A stretch of 64,000 nt of DNA, taken from Plazaster borealis (taxonomy: Eukaryota; Echinodermata; Asteroidea; Forcipulatida; Labidiasteridae). The DNA lies in contig JAJGQC010000731.1 of assembly GCA_021014325.1 (NCBI GenBank), positions 1 to 64,000 of the forward strand, written 5' to 3'. Each line of letters begins with the position of its first letter. Within the stretch, counting starts at the first letter, position 1. The notes below the pieces were generated by a model, which made no database searches, was not told the origin of the DNA, and was given only the letters and a program-made list of their open reading frames with translations. This document shows, piece by piece, positions 49,871 to 60,109 of the stretch. The position numbers and the translations under genes were made by a program.

Positions 49871-50445
49871 GTGAGGTCTTGACCTCACTGGGGTCGAAGG
49901 TTATGTTGTAGTTTTTTTAAATATATATATGTAATCTGTGATTAATTACTGAATATCTCCATTCCAGTATTCATTGAATTAATTTGAAAGATAAAACTTT
50001 ATATCTGTGATTTTGAGATCTTGGGTGCTTAACAGACTGTGCAAGTCTTGCACAAATCAAAAGCAAAAAAACTACTCCATCAAAGACTATATTTGTTTAT
50101 GAAACAAAATCCTTTTAAATTCTGTTTATGCAAAATTCTTGAAAAAAGGAAGAAGTTGTAATCAACACAATTTCAATTTTTATATAATATAGACAATTCG
50201 TTCAACCACTTTCAATCTCTGGCTGTGCTCCATTTTCATATATGGATTGATGTGGCTGGCTGCCGCGAGGCACCCTTGCATGCCAGCAGCTCAAACGTGT
50301 TGTAGCCGTGTCCTTCACAGTTCAGCTTCTCAGCTGCAAGTAAGGATGATTAGCCTCCCAAATTATTGTTATAATTATCCAAGTACTGTCCAGTCAATAC
50401 ATTTTTATCAAAGCTTCTCTATTTTTTTTCTTTTTTTTTCTTCAG
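49871..50445 (+). other. Intron, no other feature
   Basis: AT-rich; a 20-bp sequence near 50,031 (acagactgtgcaagtcttgc) resembles the end of the 59,046-59,189 MITE. A pyrimidine tract precedes exon e. Confidence 0.5.
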
Positions 50446-50592
50446 GTTCCAGAAAAAGTGCTCATATCTGCCGCCCATTTATTCTTATCCATGGCTACAA
50501 CGGTCAGACCGATGTTTCTTATCGAGCTGTCGTCAATACAGAGCTTATTCAAAGACGTCAGCGGTGGATCTCTATCAGGACTACAGGAAGAG
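50446..50592 (+). CDS. XPO6: Exportin-6-like exon (e)
   Basis: 147-bp exon (49 codons, phase 0 both sides) after a long T-rich tract ending ttcttcag, donor gag/gtaaat. It encodes VPEKVLISAAHLFLSMATTV, RPMFLIELSSIQSLFKDVSG and LQEE. This is closely like the human exportin-6 segment with KLLLSA, HLLVSLATTVRPVFLISIP and KVFNRITD. The frame is intact. The following exons expected in exportin-6 (starting with the VLVCRALSNILLLPWPN region) were not found before the Raptor exons, so the gene copy is cut at its 3' side as well. Confidence 0.9.
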
Positions 50593-50628
50593 GTAAATCT
50601 GACCACCACACAATTCCATCAACCGGAA

Positions 50629-50781
50629 CTGGGGCACCATTTCATAAAGTGCTTAACAGATTTATTGGCTATTAAGCAACCAGTCACAAGCAATGTACAT
50701 TTACATGATATTTTGGCTGGTAACTCATTCCTGTTAGGTCAAACTTTTCTACGCTTAACAGCTTTAATGAAATTGGGCCCT
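50629..50781. mobile_element. GGGCCC-family MITE (153 bp)
   Basis: Left end ctggggcaccatttcataaag and right end taatgaaattgggccctgg are imperfect inverted repeats. The internal ggctattaagcaaccagtcac is also family-typical. It lies 36 bp downstream of exportin-6-like exon e. Confidence 0.78.
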
Positions 50782-50802
50782 GGAGAATGGAGGTGAGTGT
50801 TT

Positions 50803-51080
50803 ACACCCTTTAGATCCACACAATCGGGGACCTCCTATTGTCCCACTTTTGTTTGTACTTTAAACTTTTTTGGCAACAGCTCCCATTGGTTTTGTACTCG
50901 TTCTCCAACTGGGGACCTTTCTCATCCGGGGACCGACCCTATTGTCCTCTTTTCTCATAGGTCCCTAGATTGAATGCGTACATACCTACCCACACACACA
51001 CTTGTGTAAACACTGGCAATCGTGGACCCTCCTTTGTTCAACTCTTTGTGATAGCAACCGTGGACCTATTTATTATCCCT
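50803..51080. repeat. Diverged copy of the 52.7-kb tandem repeat family
   Basis: Shares cccattggttttgtact, ttgaatgcgtaca and cacacacacacttgtgtaaac with the 52,671-53,225 units. Two partial units are recognisable around the repeated ggggacc words. Confidence 0.6.
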
Positions 51081-51149
51081 TCTGTAAAGAGAAGATCTAT
51101 CTCGATTGTGTTATGGGTAAACTGTGTACATCGATACTCAACAGAATTG

Positions 51150-51345
51150 AAAGATATTTATCATACTCATAGTCAACATTTTGTTGGGACAAAGATATTA
51201 CACAATGAGGTTGCCTTTTATTATTCAATTGAAAAAAACACAAGACCACCGGGCTGGTCCGGTTGTGAGTTTACTGGCCCGACGCTAAAAATCACTGGTC
51301 TCGGGCCCGCTGTCCAGTGTTAATTTCAGGCCCTGATTCTGTTTT
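51150..51345 (+). repeat. Dispersed ~200-bp repeat, copy A
   Basis: Shares agtcaacattt, agatattacac, ttgaaaaaaacacaagacc, cactggtctcgggc and caggccctg words in the same order with copy B at 51,661-51,855. Probably a local duplication or two copies of one interspersed element. Confidence 0.7.
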
Positions 51346-51660
51346 GCATATACTTGGCTTTGCAACATTGAAGGTTACATTGCAGTGGACAATCTGACTT
51401 GCGGCAGGATGCATACTCAGACCCCTCTGGGTAGAACATTTGGCTTTGACTTTGTCAAAAAGACTTACATTCTCTATTGTTCTGTAAAAAACCCATTATC
51501 GTTATCCTATTAACACACTTCTGGTCCAGGGCTCAAATTTGGGGGGGAAAATCCACAAGACCACAGTACTAGACCAGAATCAAAATGAGAAAAAACTTCC
51601 TACCCCAGTTTAACATGCATTTGACTGTATTTATTTGAACACGCTGGATGACATGTATGA

Positions 51661-51855
51661 GAAGATTGATCTCATTAGTCTTAAAAGTCAACATTTGAAC
51701 ATAATTTATTTAAGTTCAAGATATTACACTGTGAGATATTGTTTTTGAATTGAAAAAACACAAGATCGCCGGACTTGTGTGTTATGAATTTACTAGCCCG
51801 ATGCTAAAATCACTGGCCTCGGGCTTGCGGTCCATTGTAAAATTCAAGCCCTGCT
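51661..51855 (+). repeat. Dispersed ~200-bp repeat, copy B
   Basis: Parallel to copy A (aagtcaacattt, agatattacac, attgaaaaaacacaagatc, cactggcctcgggc, caagccctg) in the same orientation, about 510 bp away. A further small piece at 51,530-51,575 (agggctcaaatttggg, cacaagaccac) belongs to the same family. Confidence 0.7.
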
Positions 51856-52670
51856 GGTTCTTTACTCTATTAGATAGGGAGGTACATTAAACACTATAGA
51901 CCTCATGCAGTTGAAAATATCACTTACTACTGTGTCATATTGGAGGTCAAAGTTGTGATATTGAATTTTTGTTTTGGGCGCTGGGGTTAAAATAGTATTC
52001 AGTATTTGTTTCTCCCAAAATCTCCCAACAGTACATACATCACACAGTTAGCTTTGTGCACACTTGTGCCACCACCCTGTGCAGTTTTATGGTTTCAAGT
52101 GGTTGGTCAACTCGCTGGAAAATGGTACTTAGAGTAGGAGGGTTAACACTGAGACTGACACCTTCTTATTCTGATTAATTATTGCCACAACTGTCTCCTA
52201 GAAAAAGGCTCTCAGACAAAAGATATACTATGCCTAAAATAGTCGGTCAAGATGGCCATCTTCAGGTTTAAATGAGTGATATGTTTTACGAAATTGAAAG
52301 TCTGCCTTTTAAAACTCTGCCACTAACATGTAGCTAACTTCTTTCTTGTAGTTCTTTGCCTTCTGTGGTAGTCTTTCTCTAATGTTTAATCTCATACTAA
52401 CACAAACTAACAATTGACTTCTATGAACAGTTGCAAAGAGGCGAGCAGCATAAACGGATTTTGATACGGAAATAGAACATGGAGTTGATTTCACAAAGAG
52501 CTATTAGATCGTTCTTGAGATGGGGGGGGGGGTGTCTTATTCTTAACTGCTAAGCAAAGTGTGATGTCTTAATACAAATCACTATGGTAACATTGGCAAC
52601 TCATTTTAAGATGAATCTTAGTGCATTGTGGAATCGAGCCCTTGCTTTCTTCCTTGGAAACACTGGCTTA
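51856..52670. other. No gene seen
   Basis: AT-rich low-copy DNA between the exportin-6-like and Raptor exons. It includes a G run at 52,522-52,531 and a MITE-like end (gaatcttagtgcattgtgg) near 52,613. No frame resembling exportin-6 C-terminal or Raptor N-terminal exons was found. Confidence 0.5.
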
Positions 52671-53225
52671 CACACACATGTTTGTAAACCCCGAGGACTT
52701 CTCTTTGTTTGGACATAGTTTTTTTTAGCGACTTCCCCATTGGGTTTGTACACGAAAACGCAGCGAGGACGTCCTCGCTCTGTCAAACACCCGGATCCCT
52801 TTTGTTAAAGTCCTTGGTTTGAATGGATAGACACGCTCACACACACATGTTTGTTAATCCCGCTTACCGAGGACTTCTCTTTGTTCTCCCATTGTTTGGA
52901 CATAGTTTTTTTTAGCGATGTCCCCATTGGTTTTGTACACAAAAACGAAGAGAGGACGTCCTCGCTCTGTCAAACACCCGGATCTCTTTTGTTAAAGTCC
53001 TCGGTTTGAATGGATAGACACGCTCATACACACATTTTTGTGAATCCCGTAAATCAAGGACTTTTCTTTGTTCCCCCATTGTTAGGACTTAGTATTTTTT
53101 AAAAGACTTCCCCTTCGTTTTGTAAACGAAAGCGAAGCGAGAACGTCCTCGCTCTATCAAACACCCGTATCCCTTTTGTTAAAGTCCTCGGTTTCAACGG
53201 GTAGATACGCTCGCACACACATGCA
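52671..53225. repeat. Three tandem ~185-bp repeats with GAGGACGTCCTC palindromes
   Basis: Units at about 52,671-52,839, 52,840-53,025 and 53,026-53,225. Each runs cacacacatgtttgt, gaggacttctctttgtt, ccccattg...tttgtaca, gaggacgtcctcgctct, caaacacccgg, ttgttaaagtcc, tttgaatggatagacacgctc. Unit 1 has a perfect 18-bp palindrome (agcgaggacgtcctcgct, 52,762-52,779), unit 2 keeps 12 bp, and unit 3 is mutated once in the centre. Confidence 0.9.
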
Positions 53226-54358
53226 ATTTTTCCTCACAAATTCTGCCGAATGTCCACATAGTCTGTACACCAGTCTATGAAGGTATCATATATGGAGTGA
53301 TTGACTGACAGGCTAGCCCTGTGTGTTAATTTTTCTACTAAAACCCAAACTTCAAACTGTTAACGACCTTTCTTGCATGTTACTCATCTCATGGTACATC
53401 TCATGCAGAAATAATTCTAAAGACTTCTTTTCCGACTGACACCTGTCAACCTCATTTCTTACATTTGAATCCCTTTTTTCCAAATTTGCTGGTAATTTTT
53501 AAAAAGTGTTCTCAATTTTGTTATTTCTGCCACAATTCTACTCTTAGTTTAGCTAACAGATAATTTAGTGTAGCACAATGCATTATGCTATGTACAAAAA
53601 GTCTTTCGCGTGTTTTATTTTGGTCGGGCCAAATTTGTTGTTGTTCGTGTGTAAGTTTGACTTTTTGTTACTAATTTGAAATATGTTTTATTGCAGTTGA
53701 TTTCAAATTAATCTTTAAACAACGGTTTGCAATGAGGATCAATGAGTGTACTCAGTATCTAAGCACAACTTAACTATGAGTGTTTATTCTGATAATTTCT
53801 TTGTCAAAAGCTATTTTCATTTAACTAGAATCTGTTATCTTAAAAAAATTAAAATATCACTTATTCAAAATTATTCCGTATGTAAGAGGCACTACGCCTG
53901 TATGCATTTATATCGTGTGGCAATAGCATTGGAAAATCAGTTAGTTATGTGCATAGTTTCTCCACCACTCAAAACATGACAGCTGTGTGGCTGTTAAGTC
54001 AAACATGGCCCAAGTCTTCTATTCTTGTGACTACATGTTGTTTTGAGCATTACATATGTGACGTGGACAGTTTGATAGATTCAGTTTGCCGTGTGTCAGA
54101 TTGCTGTATTTGTGTGGAGTATGGAGAAAGCCAACTTTGAAAAAGCTGTTGAAGCACACGTAATTTTTCAGCAACGTAGAGGTTTGCACGGCACTTATAA
54201 AACAAAAAGCAACGTGAGGTGAACTGTTTCCACCTGAAACTCTTTATGAACCGCTAAATGAATAAATTGTTTTAAAGCCATGTCCAAATAAGCCATTGCG
54301 AGTTTGATTTAAATGACATCTGGTGCAATGACTTGCTTAGCCACCAGTTACTGCATAA
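53226..54358. other. No gene seen
   Basis: AT-rich low-copy DNA. Only short frames without splice support or recognisable motifs. Confidence 0.5.
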
Positions 54359-54579
54359 AATTTGAATTCCTCTGACTTTAGAGACAGCTGCTTTGTCAAA
54401 TGGTTTGGGGCAAGCCTATGTATAGCAACCTCCAGATGAGCAAACCCTGGTAACATTGTGCAATACACATTCATTCAAAATTGTGTATCGGTGTTCGCCG
54501 TCTCTTATGTAACTATGCAAAAGCTTGCCCTGAATCATGTGACATAGCAACTGTCTCGATAGTCTAAAGAATTCAAATT
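54359..54579. mobile_element. Palindrome-ended MITE (221 bp)
   Basis: Left end aatttgaattcctctgactt then tagagacagctgctttgtca; right end tgacatagcaactgtctcga then tagtctaaagaattcaaatt. These are inverted repeats of about 45 bp. A second copy, interrupted by a LINE tail, is at 61,438-61,962. Confidence 0.85.
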
Positions 54580-55259
54580 GAAGTGGTAACGTGTGACTAA
54601 GCAAGTACCAGACATTATTCCATGGCTTATTGGCAGCTGCGGCTGTCGCTGTTGGGCGGCTGTCGCTGTTGGGCATGCTATGCTTCAATGCATGTTAACA
54701 TGGTGTTCAAATCACAGCTGCTGATTTGAACACTGCCGAAACATACATAATTTATGCTACAGCAGCAGATTTTTGTTTGCATCCTCCTCAGGTCTGTGAG
54801 TCTGTTTCACAAGCATGGCTTCTACACCGGCTCTGGCTGAGGCTTTGGCAGCCATTTTGGCGCCCAATGCCAGAAGAGCATGTGGCTTCTTAATGGTTAG
54901 CAGATCCTTAGCCAAAGCCGTTGCATGGCAAGCTTTCATTGAAACGAAGTAATGTTCCATGTTTCAAATGCAAACAAAAAATAAACAAAGCCATTAAGAT
55001 AAGTACAGCACCAGTCTTTTTTAGAAGTGTTTTATTTTTTTACCATGAAAGCCTAAAAAGATGGCATTATACTCACAAAGAGTGTTTAATCAAGAAAATC
55101 AATAGCAAATCAAACGGGTAAAAATTTTACCATTTCCTGGCACATGTATTGTTCTTTTCAAAGAAACATGAAATGAAGTGAGATTGCTGAGCACATGAAC
55201 TTAAATATATTTTTAAAACGAACAAAAAACATATTTTGAAATGGTTCTCAAAACTTCAG
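54580..55259 (+). other. Sequence upstream of first Raptor exon, no gene seen
   Basis: Contains gggcggctgtcgctgtt duplicated at about 54,650-54,672. It otherwise ends as intron with a weak pyrimidine tract before the Raptor acceptor. No N-terminal Raptor exons (caspase-like RNC or HEAT regions) were found here. Confidence 0.5.
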
Positions 55260-55501
55260 GTCAAGTGTCTAGATCACCCGGCAACAGCAGCTCCGGTTCC
55301 TCGGGGTCTAACGGCTTCACATCATCTGGAAGTGGGGACGCCTTCTCAGGCAAAGGCCCGGTGCTGTTTGTTAGAGGGCGCACGTCCAGCAACAGCAATG
55401 TGTACGTGCAGATATGGAAGACAATGCTGACTCTGGCTTCTGATCCAATGCCTTTTGTCAAGAGACTCGCCCAGCAACTTGTCAACCAGATCAACCTGAA
55501 G
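55260..55501 (+). CDS. RPTOR: Raptor exon 1 of 8 seen (linker and last HEAT-like helices)
   Basis: 242-bp exon from aaacttcag to a strong aag/gtaagg donor (phase 0 out). The first half is a Ser/Gly-rich linker (SRSPGNSSSGSSGSNG). The second half encodes NVYVQIWKTMLTLASDPMPF and VKRLAQQLVNQINLK, matching human Raptor SVYTQIWRVLLHLAADPYPE and DVAMKVLNSIAYK at the end of the HEAT domain. Raptor is the substrate-recruiting scaffold of mTORC1. The exon is intact. The preceding ~750-800 residues of Raptor are not encoded upstream in this window. Confidence 0.92.
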
Positions 55502-55831
55502 GTAAGGCCGTGTCCAAATTGGCGGCTATGGCTACTGCTACAGCTGTATCGCCACGTTGTCATGCAGTGAAATATAGTAGCCGTAGCCAAAGTCGCCAAT
55601 TTACATATCAGGGTTCTCCCCAGGTTTTTTCCAAACGGGGGCATTCTGGGCCAAAGTTTTTTGATGTTTGGCCGAAGCACACTGAATTGATACAAGGTCT
55701 TCAGAATGTTTTGTACTTGGTGTTTTTCTTGGTTTTCAAAGCCCTACTGTGCAATTTGGAGCATTCCACTCGTTTTTGTTTACATGTGTTTTGTGAAAAG
55801 TCGCTTTTGTTCTGTAATTATTTACTATCAG

Positions 55832-55944
55832 GCAACTGTTATGGCCAAGCCCCAGCTCGTTCTCGATGCAACGAGAAGGTCATCAACGTCCGCACCGAAC
55901 AGTCCTTCAACGAGAAACGACAACGCCTTGCCCTTAAATCTCAG
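55832..55944 (+). CDS. RPTOR: Raptor exon 2 of 8 seen (post-HEAT linker)
   Basis: 113-bp exon, acceptor actatcag, donor tcag/gtaaag, phase 0 in and phase 2 out. It encodes ATVMAKPQLVLDATRR then SSTSAPNSPSTRNDN, equivalent to human Raptor ATVNARPQRVLDTSSL and SAPASPTNK. This is the phosphorylation-rich linker between HEAT and WD40 domains; the Ser-Pro site in APNSP is conserved in place. No lesion. Confidence 0.92.
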
Positions 55945-56012
55945 GTAAAGAATTCCTCTTATCCGCAGAGATATTTGTCACAGAACTTCTCAGAACTTCT
56001 CTTTCCTTTCAG

Positions 56013-56194
56013 TGACTCGCCTACACCGACCACGCTGAATATCCCCAACGAGATAGTCAAACCGGTGCCCATCCGCGCCGGCGAGCAGCCTCCTCCAGCA
56101 AAGGCCGCAGAACCCTGGTCCAATCGGTTCGCAGTTTCTTCACTCCCAGAATTTCTCGAGGTCCAGGAAGATATTCGACAAAGGTCCAAGCATT
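56013..56194 (+). pseudogene. RPTOR: Raptor exon 3 of 8 seen, internal frameshift
   Basis: 182-bp exon from cctttcag to att/gtgagt. Entry in the frame set by exon 2 gives SDSPTPTTLNIPNEIVKPVP and IRAGEQPPPAKAAEPW. The conserved 3' half, SQFLHSQNFSRSRKIFDKGP (human HSHQFPRTRKMFDKGP), is in the +1 frame, which also gives the phase-0 exit needed by the next exon. The 5' half is not open in that +1 frame (TGA and TAG). The frame must therefore change between about 56,095 and 56,140, consistent with one extra base. Pseudogene damage or an assembly error; the weakly conserved linker makes the exact position uncertain. Confidence 0.8.
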
Positions 56195-56313
56195 GTGAGT
56201 GGATTCCAGATTCATCGCATTCAGACACTAGTCCTTTTTGACCATCAGTGCGACGTGCTGAATCAAAATGGGAGAAGAAGTAAAACTTTTGAAAAAGTGT
56301 CCACAAATTTAGT

Positions 56314-56632
56314 TTAACCCTTTGGAGACCATAGTGGCCACAAGCGGCTCGTACCAAAATGCCCATAGTGGCTGCAAATGGCCGCAAGATTTGACCTGCT
56401 TCCATTCACACAAAGAGGTCATGGTGACAGCCATGTCCAGAATTGACATTGTCCAATGTTTCCTATGTTGACATACTGTTTACATTCGAAAAACAGACCA
56501 GACTTTCTGTTTCATATTGTTTTTAAAGGCATTTTTACTGAAGAAAAAAGTACAAATGTCAACAATAGTAGCTATGTATTGGCGTATTGTGATGATTATA
56601 CAGAAACGAATGGTCTCTAATAAAAGGGTTAA
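56314..56632. mobile_element. TTAA/CCCTTT-ended MITE (piggyBac-like)
   Basis: Begins ttaaccctttggagaccata and ends atggtctctaataaaagggttaa, imperfect inverted ends flanked by TTAA. CCCTTT ends with a TTAA target suit a non-autonomous piggyBac-type element. Within the intron after Raptor exon 3. A left-half copy is at 39,114. Confidence 0.8.
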
Positions 56633-57034
56633 AGAAAAGAACATTCCATAAGACACAATCGGCGACCAGAGTCGTGTGTTTCATAGTGGGTATACAATGT
56701 AAACAAACCAGGCAGCCACGCCCAGTTCGCATGGTCAAGCATGGCTTCCTCCGCACCTAAGGCAGAAGCACTCGGAGGCAGCCATGCTTTTCCACGCACA
56801 CTGTGCGTTGCTTGCTTGGTTTGTTTACATATACCCACTATGAGTCACGTGACTCGGGTCGCAAGTTGTGTTTATTGTATCTGTTTCTTAGAGATGCAAA
56901 TATTACTAAATTATGGTGAACTCAAGAAAGCCATTCATTCATTTATGTTCATGTGCGTAATTTTGACCTGTTTATGCCGTTTCGCTCTTATTATTCAACT
57001 GTATTCGTTTCCCGATTCTCCTCCCAAACCACAG

Positions 57035-57139
57035 ACATACGGGGAGGCGGATGCAGTCAATATCACCACCAAGGATCTCAACATCTCTAGCAAGTTCACG
57101 AATTAGTGCTGCAAGTATTTTGCTCAGTCTGTCATGAGG
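57035..57139 (+). pseudogene. RPTOR: Raptor exon 4 of 8 seen, in-frame TAG at a conserved Trp
   Basis: 105-bp exon (35 codons, phase 0 both sides), acceptor accacag, donor agg/gtaggt. It encodes TYGEADAVNITTKDLNISSK, FTN, stop, then CCKYFAQSVMR. The human counterpart reads ISATVQTGFCDWSARYFAQPVMK, so the TAG at 57,104-57,106 sits exactly where the Trp codon (TGG) is expected, a single G-to-A change. Sequence on both sides of the stop is well conserved. The other frames do not fit the splice phases. Confidence 0.85.
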
Positions 57140-57170
57140 GTAGGTGGTGGCAATTTGCTCAGGATGGGGA

Positions 57171-57440
57171 AGGTGGTCGGGTTGGCGTAGTGGTAGCTTT
57201 CCTTGCATTCCACTTCTAGGACCCCGGTTCGAACATGCCGGGGGCACTACGTGGATTGGGTTTTCAGTCCCTACCTGATTGCGTGGGTTTTTCCTGGAAT
57301 ATTTCTCTGGGGTTTTCCTCCCACATGTAAAACTGAAACTTCCTTCCTTGTCTTCTCTCCATTTGGGTACAGTGATTAAGTTAGCTTGTCTGAGAGTCCT
57401 TGGCTTTATAACCAGAAGAAATTAAATGAAATGAAAAAGA
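57171..57440 (+). mobile_element. tRNA-derived SINE, copy 2
   Basis: Head gggttggcgtagtggtagc with B box ccggttcgaacatgc; body ggattgggttttcagtccc and ggttttcctcccacatg, same order as at 40,204-40,524. It begins ~30 bp after the donor of Raptor exon 4. Confidence 0.82.
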
Positions 57441-57496
57441 AGAGTGGGGTGTGGGGGAAGTTCTTGGACACAAATTTGGAATGTTCGAAGTACTCT

Positions 57497-57693
57497 CGAA
57501 GCTGTCAACTCTCCCTGATTATGCAGAAAGTTCCCTGAAAATCCACCAATCTTTCTACGTTCTAAAGAACAAATTTGAAAATCTCCCTGATTATTGAAAC
57601 TTTGTCTCTAGTTATGTTGAGTGCAATTCTAAATATCTCCCTGATTGTTGTACAAATCTCCCTGATTACAAGATGCAAATATTGGCAGCTCTG
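57497..57693. mobile_element. Small hAT-like MITE with CTCCCTGATT repeats
   Basis: Left end aagctgtcaactctccctga and right end ttggcagctctg are imperfect inverted repeats resembling the 48,472-49,506 ends. The word ctccctgatt occurs four times inside. In the intron between Raptor exons 4 and 5. Confidence 0.7.
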
Positions 57694-58264
57694 ATAATTC
57701 TTGCATCGGGAATAATTATCAATTCAATTACATTTTATTTTAGGTGATGCATAATTGTAAAGCACCAGACTCCAATGTTTTTCCCCCGGACCTTGGGTGG
57801 AAGTAAAACCCATAACCTTTAGCTTTCTAACCAGGGCTGGATTTCACAAAGAGCTAAGATTAATAGGGTGTGTTCAATTAGCTTCCCCAGGTCAGCCCAG
57901 GTCTGACCCCAGTGAGTTCGAGTAGCTTTGATGTCACTGTTGTGGCTCACCCAGGTCAGGGTGCCAACTGCATCTCTGGCCGCAGCCTTCGCAAACTGAC
58001 ACCAACCCACAGAAAATCTGAGAAACGATTCATGCAGGAATCGTTTCTCAGATTCAATTGTTTGTGGGTGAAATATTATCAAAACCATATTACCTCAAAG
58101 GAGATCCTTACTCAAAATAAATTATACTATCAACAGCTGATGTGCTTCTCACCAAATAAGTTTTATGGTCATTCATTTTTGGAGTATTTACCAATCTATG
58201 ACCCTACCTTTAAATCGAGTTTGATAATTACGCAGCAACATCCGATCACCTCCTTGTCTAACAG

Positions 58265-58373
58265 GCGCCTGAAGAGATGGACCCATACAGCATGTTACAT
58301 CAGGAGCGGGAATGGCGATTTCTACGCAACGCGATGGCTAGGAAAGCAGCGAGGGAGCAATTGCAACGGGCTT
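58265..58373 (+). CDS. RPTOR: Raptor exon 5 of 8 seen (helix before WD40)
   Basis: 109-bp exon, acceptor gtctaacag, donor t/gtaaga, phase 0 in and phase 1 out. It encodes APEEMDPYSMLHQEREWRFL and RNAMARKAAREQLQRA, matching human Raptor IPEEHDLESQIRKEREWRFL and RNSRVRRQAQQVIQKG. The EREWRFLRN motif is characteristic of Raptor. The exon is intact. 58,021-58,053 of the upstream intron carries a short perfect-looking inverted repeat (gagaaacgattc / gaatcgtttctc). Confidence 0.93.
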
Positions 58374-59045
58374 GTAAGAAGCTTGTTCTATTATCAGTCT
58401 GTTCTTGTGTGGGTGTTGGCCTTATTGGTTTTTTTTCGGACATCTTGTTTTTTTCTCATTTAAATTGATGTCACCAAACTGAGGCTGGATGGACAAAACA
58501 GTATGGCCCCTTTTTGGTATGATGAGAAGGAATATTTAATGTTTATGAGTGCAAGGGGGAGAACATTTTCATTTGTTCCGTTCAACAAAAGCGAAGTCAA
58601 GTTGAATTGGAAATATTCCGTCTTTCAACTAATGAAAATATTCTCTCCATTGTACAAAAGCAAAACATTCATTATTTGGTTTATAATCCAAGTAGATCTT
58701 TGTAATTTGATTGGAGGATGAAACTATAAGAATGAAAAACTACAAAATTGTATTCTGGCATCCACTACAAGGGCCTTGTGTACTGCTGTGTATAATGGCA
58801 CAATGAAAAGCCGTCAATATTTGGTTTATAACACCTAAAACATATATTGTGCCTAGACGTTTGTTGATATGGGTATCGAACATTGGTTGCTATGGGATAG
58901 TATATTGGTTGTTACGGGTACAGTACCTTGTTAGCTGCGTGTATGTCGCGTTTGCACGGTTTCTAGTAAAAAATAAGACATATCATGTGACGCACTCTAT
59001 ACCAATCGAAAGGCAGAATATTTGTAAGGGGTGTTTTAACATGCA
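58374..59045 (+). other. Intron 5 (left part), no gene seen
   Basis: AT-rich. A ~100-bp stretch from about 58,465 (attgatgtcaccaaactgagg, gatgatgagaaggaatattt) has weak word similarity to block A of the satellite; it may be chance. Confidence 0.45.
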
Positions 59046-59189
59046 ATAGACTGTGCAAGTCTCATGCGTATTCAAACATTGGGACCCGTTAAAGCGCGTG
59101 AGTTTGTTTCCTTCACGCGTTAAAGCATCGTACGTGGGACCAAATTGGTCCCAAAATGTTTGAATACGCGCGAGACTTGCACGGTCTAT
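59046..59189. mobile_element. Palindromic MITE (144 bp)
   Basis: atagactgtgcaagtctcat at the left pairs with cgagacttgcacggtctat at the right, and gcgtattcaaacattgggacc pairs with its near complement. The arms are about 45-60 bp with few mismatches, so nearly the whole element is a hairpin. Confidence 0.85.
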
Positions 59190-59585
59190 AGTCAACAAGG
59201 ATGGGACATATGCACTGTGACTAACCAAAAGGCATGGTATATGGGTTAGGCCATTTGATGGTTTGATTGCCGCATGACCTACAGTCTTCCAATCAAATGA
59301 CAAGGATCCACTTGGGTGTTATATAATATATCACTTTGGGGGACAAGGAATATGTATCATCCAGTCACCAGGTATTTTCTTTTCTTATATACTTATCGCT
59401 TTTCAGTGAGTTTCTGTGTAATTGTATATATCCCTAGAACCGTTTTTAATGTTTCAATGTTTTTACTGTATGCGAGCATTTGAATTACTCTTTTTGGGAT
59501 ATAATAATGAGTAGTTGAATTGAATTGAATTAACATAAATGTTGATCAATCGCCTGAACTGTAGTTTCTCCTACTTTTCCTACAG

Positions 59586-59695
59586 CCACAAGTCGTCTGG
59601 ACGACCAGATCTTCATCGATAAGAACCAAGGGATTCCGATTGCACTCCGCTTCCAGCATTTTAGCCCTCACATCATCGTGGCTGACAAAGAGGGC
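59586..59695 (+). CDS. RPTOR: Raptor exon 6 of 8 seen (start of WD40 propeller)
   Basis: Acceptor ttcctacag; its first two bases complete the codon left by exon 5 (phase match). It encodes STSRLDDQIFIDKNQGIPIA and LRFQHFSPHIIVADKEG, matching human RLDDQIFLNRNPGVPSVVKF and HPFTPCIAVADKD in the first WD repeat. The 3' limit is uncertain: the best GT (ggc/gtatga) gives phase 0, but the next exon needs phase 2, so one base does not fit. Confidence 0.88.
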
Positions 59696-60109
59696 GTATG
59701 ACAGAAACACTCCTGTTATCACCAATTTTAAAGGGAATTTCACCTTGGAAGTACTTTTGTGTGTGGAAAATAGTGTTAGCATTGTACCAACCATTTTTCA
59801 CCTTTCTAGCTGGTTTGTGGAATTTGTCATGTTGGTCCAACCGTGGCCCAATGTCATGGCTCTGCTTATCGCAGATTTCTGCGCTTACTGTTACCATTAG
59901 CTGCTTACAATGTAAGTGCCAAATTTCTGCACTAGCTGTGTAAGGGAAGAATGCTTTGTAAAGCCTGGTTCATACTTCCTGCGAATACGAAGAGCATTTG
60001 ACATCACAACTCTGTTTTCGCTGCGAATTGTTCATTGCAAATTGTTGACATCTGTGGTATAAATGCAAACAATATTTACTAACGGCCTGATTGAATTGTT
60101 TCTCGATAG

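Noticed and set aside
50247..50675. A 142-codon plus-strand frame over exportin-6-like exon e
   Set aside because: Wrong frame relative to the conserved exon and extends through both splice sites into the MITE.
55261..55695. A 144-codon minus-strand open frame
   Set aside because: Mirror of the Raptor Ser/Gly-rich exon; no homology or signals of its own.
55510..56241. A 243-codon plus-strand open frame
   Set aside because: It runs through the intron between Raptor exons 2 and 3 and ends past the exon 3 donor. Only the exon 3 part has homology, and that in two frames.
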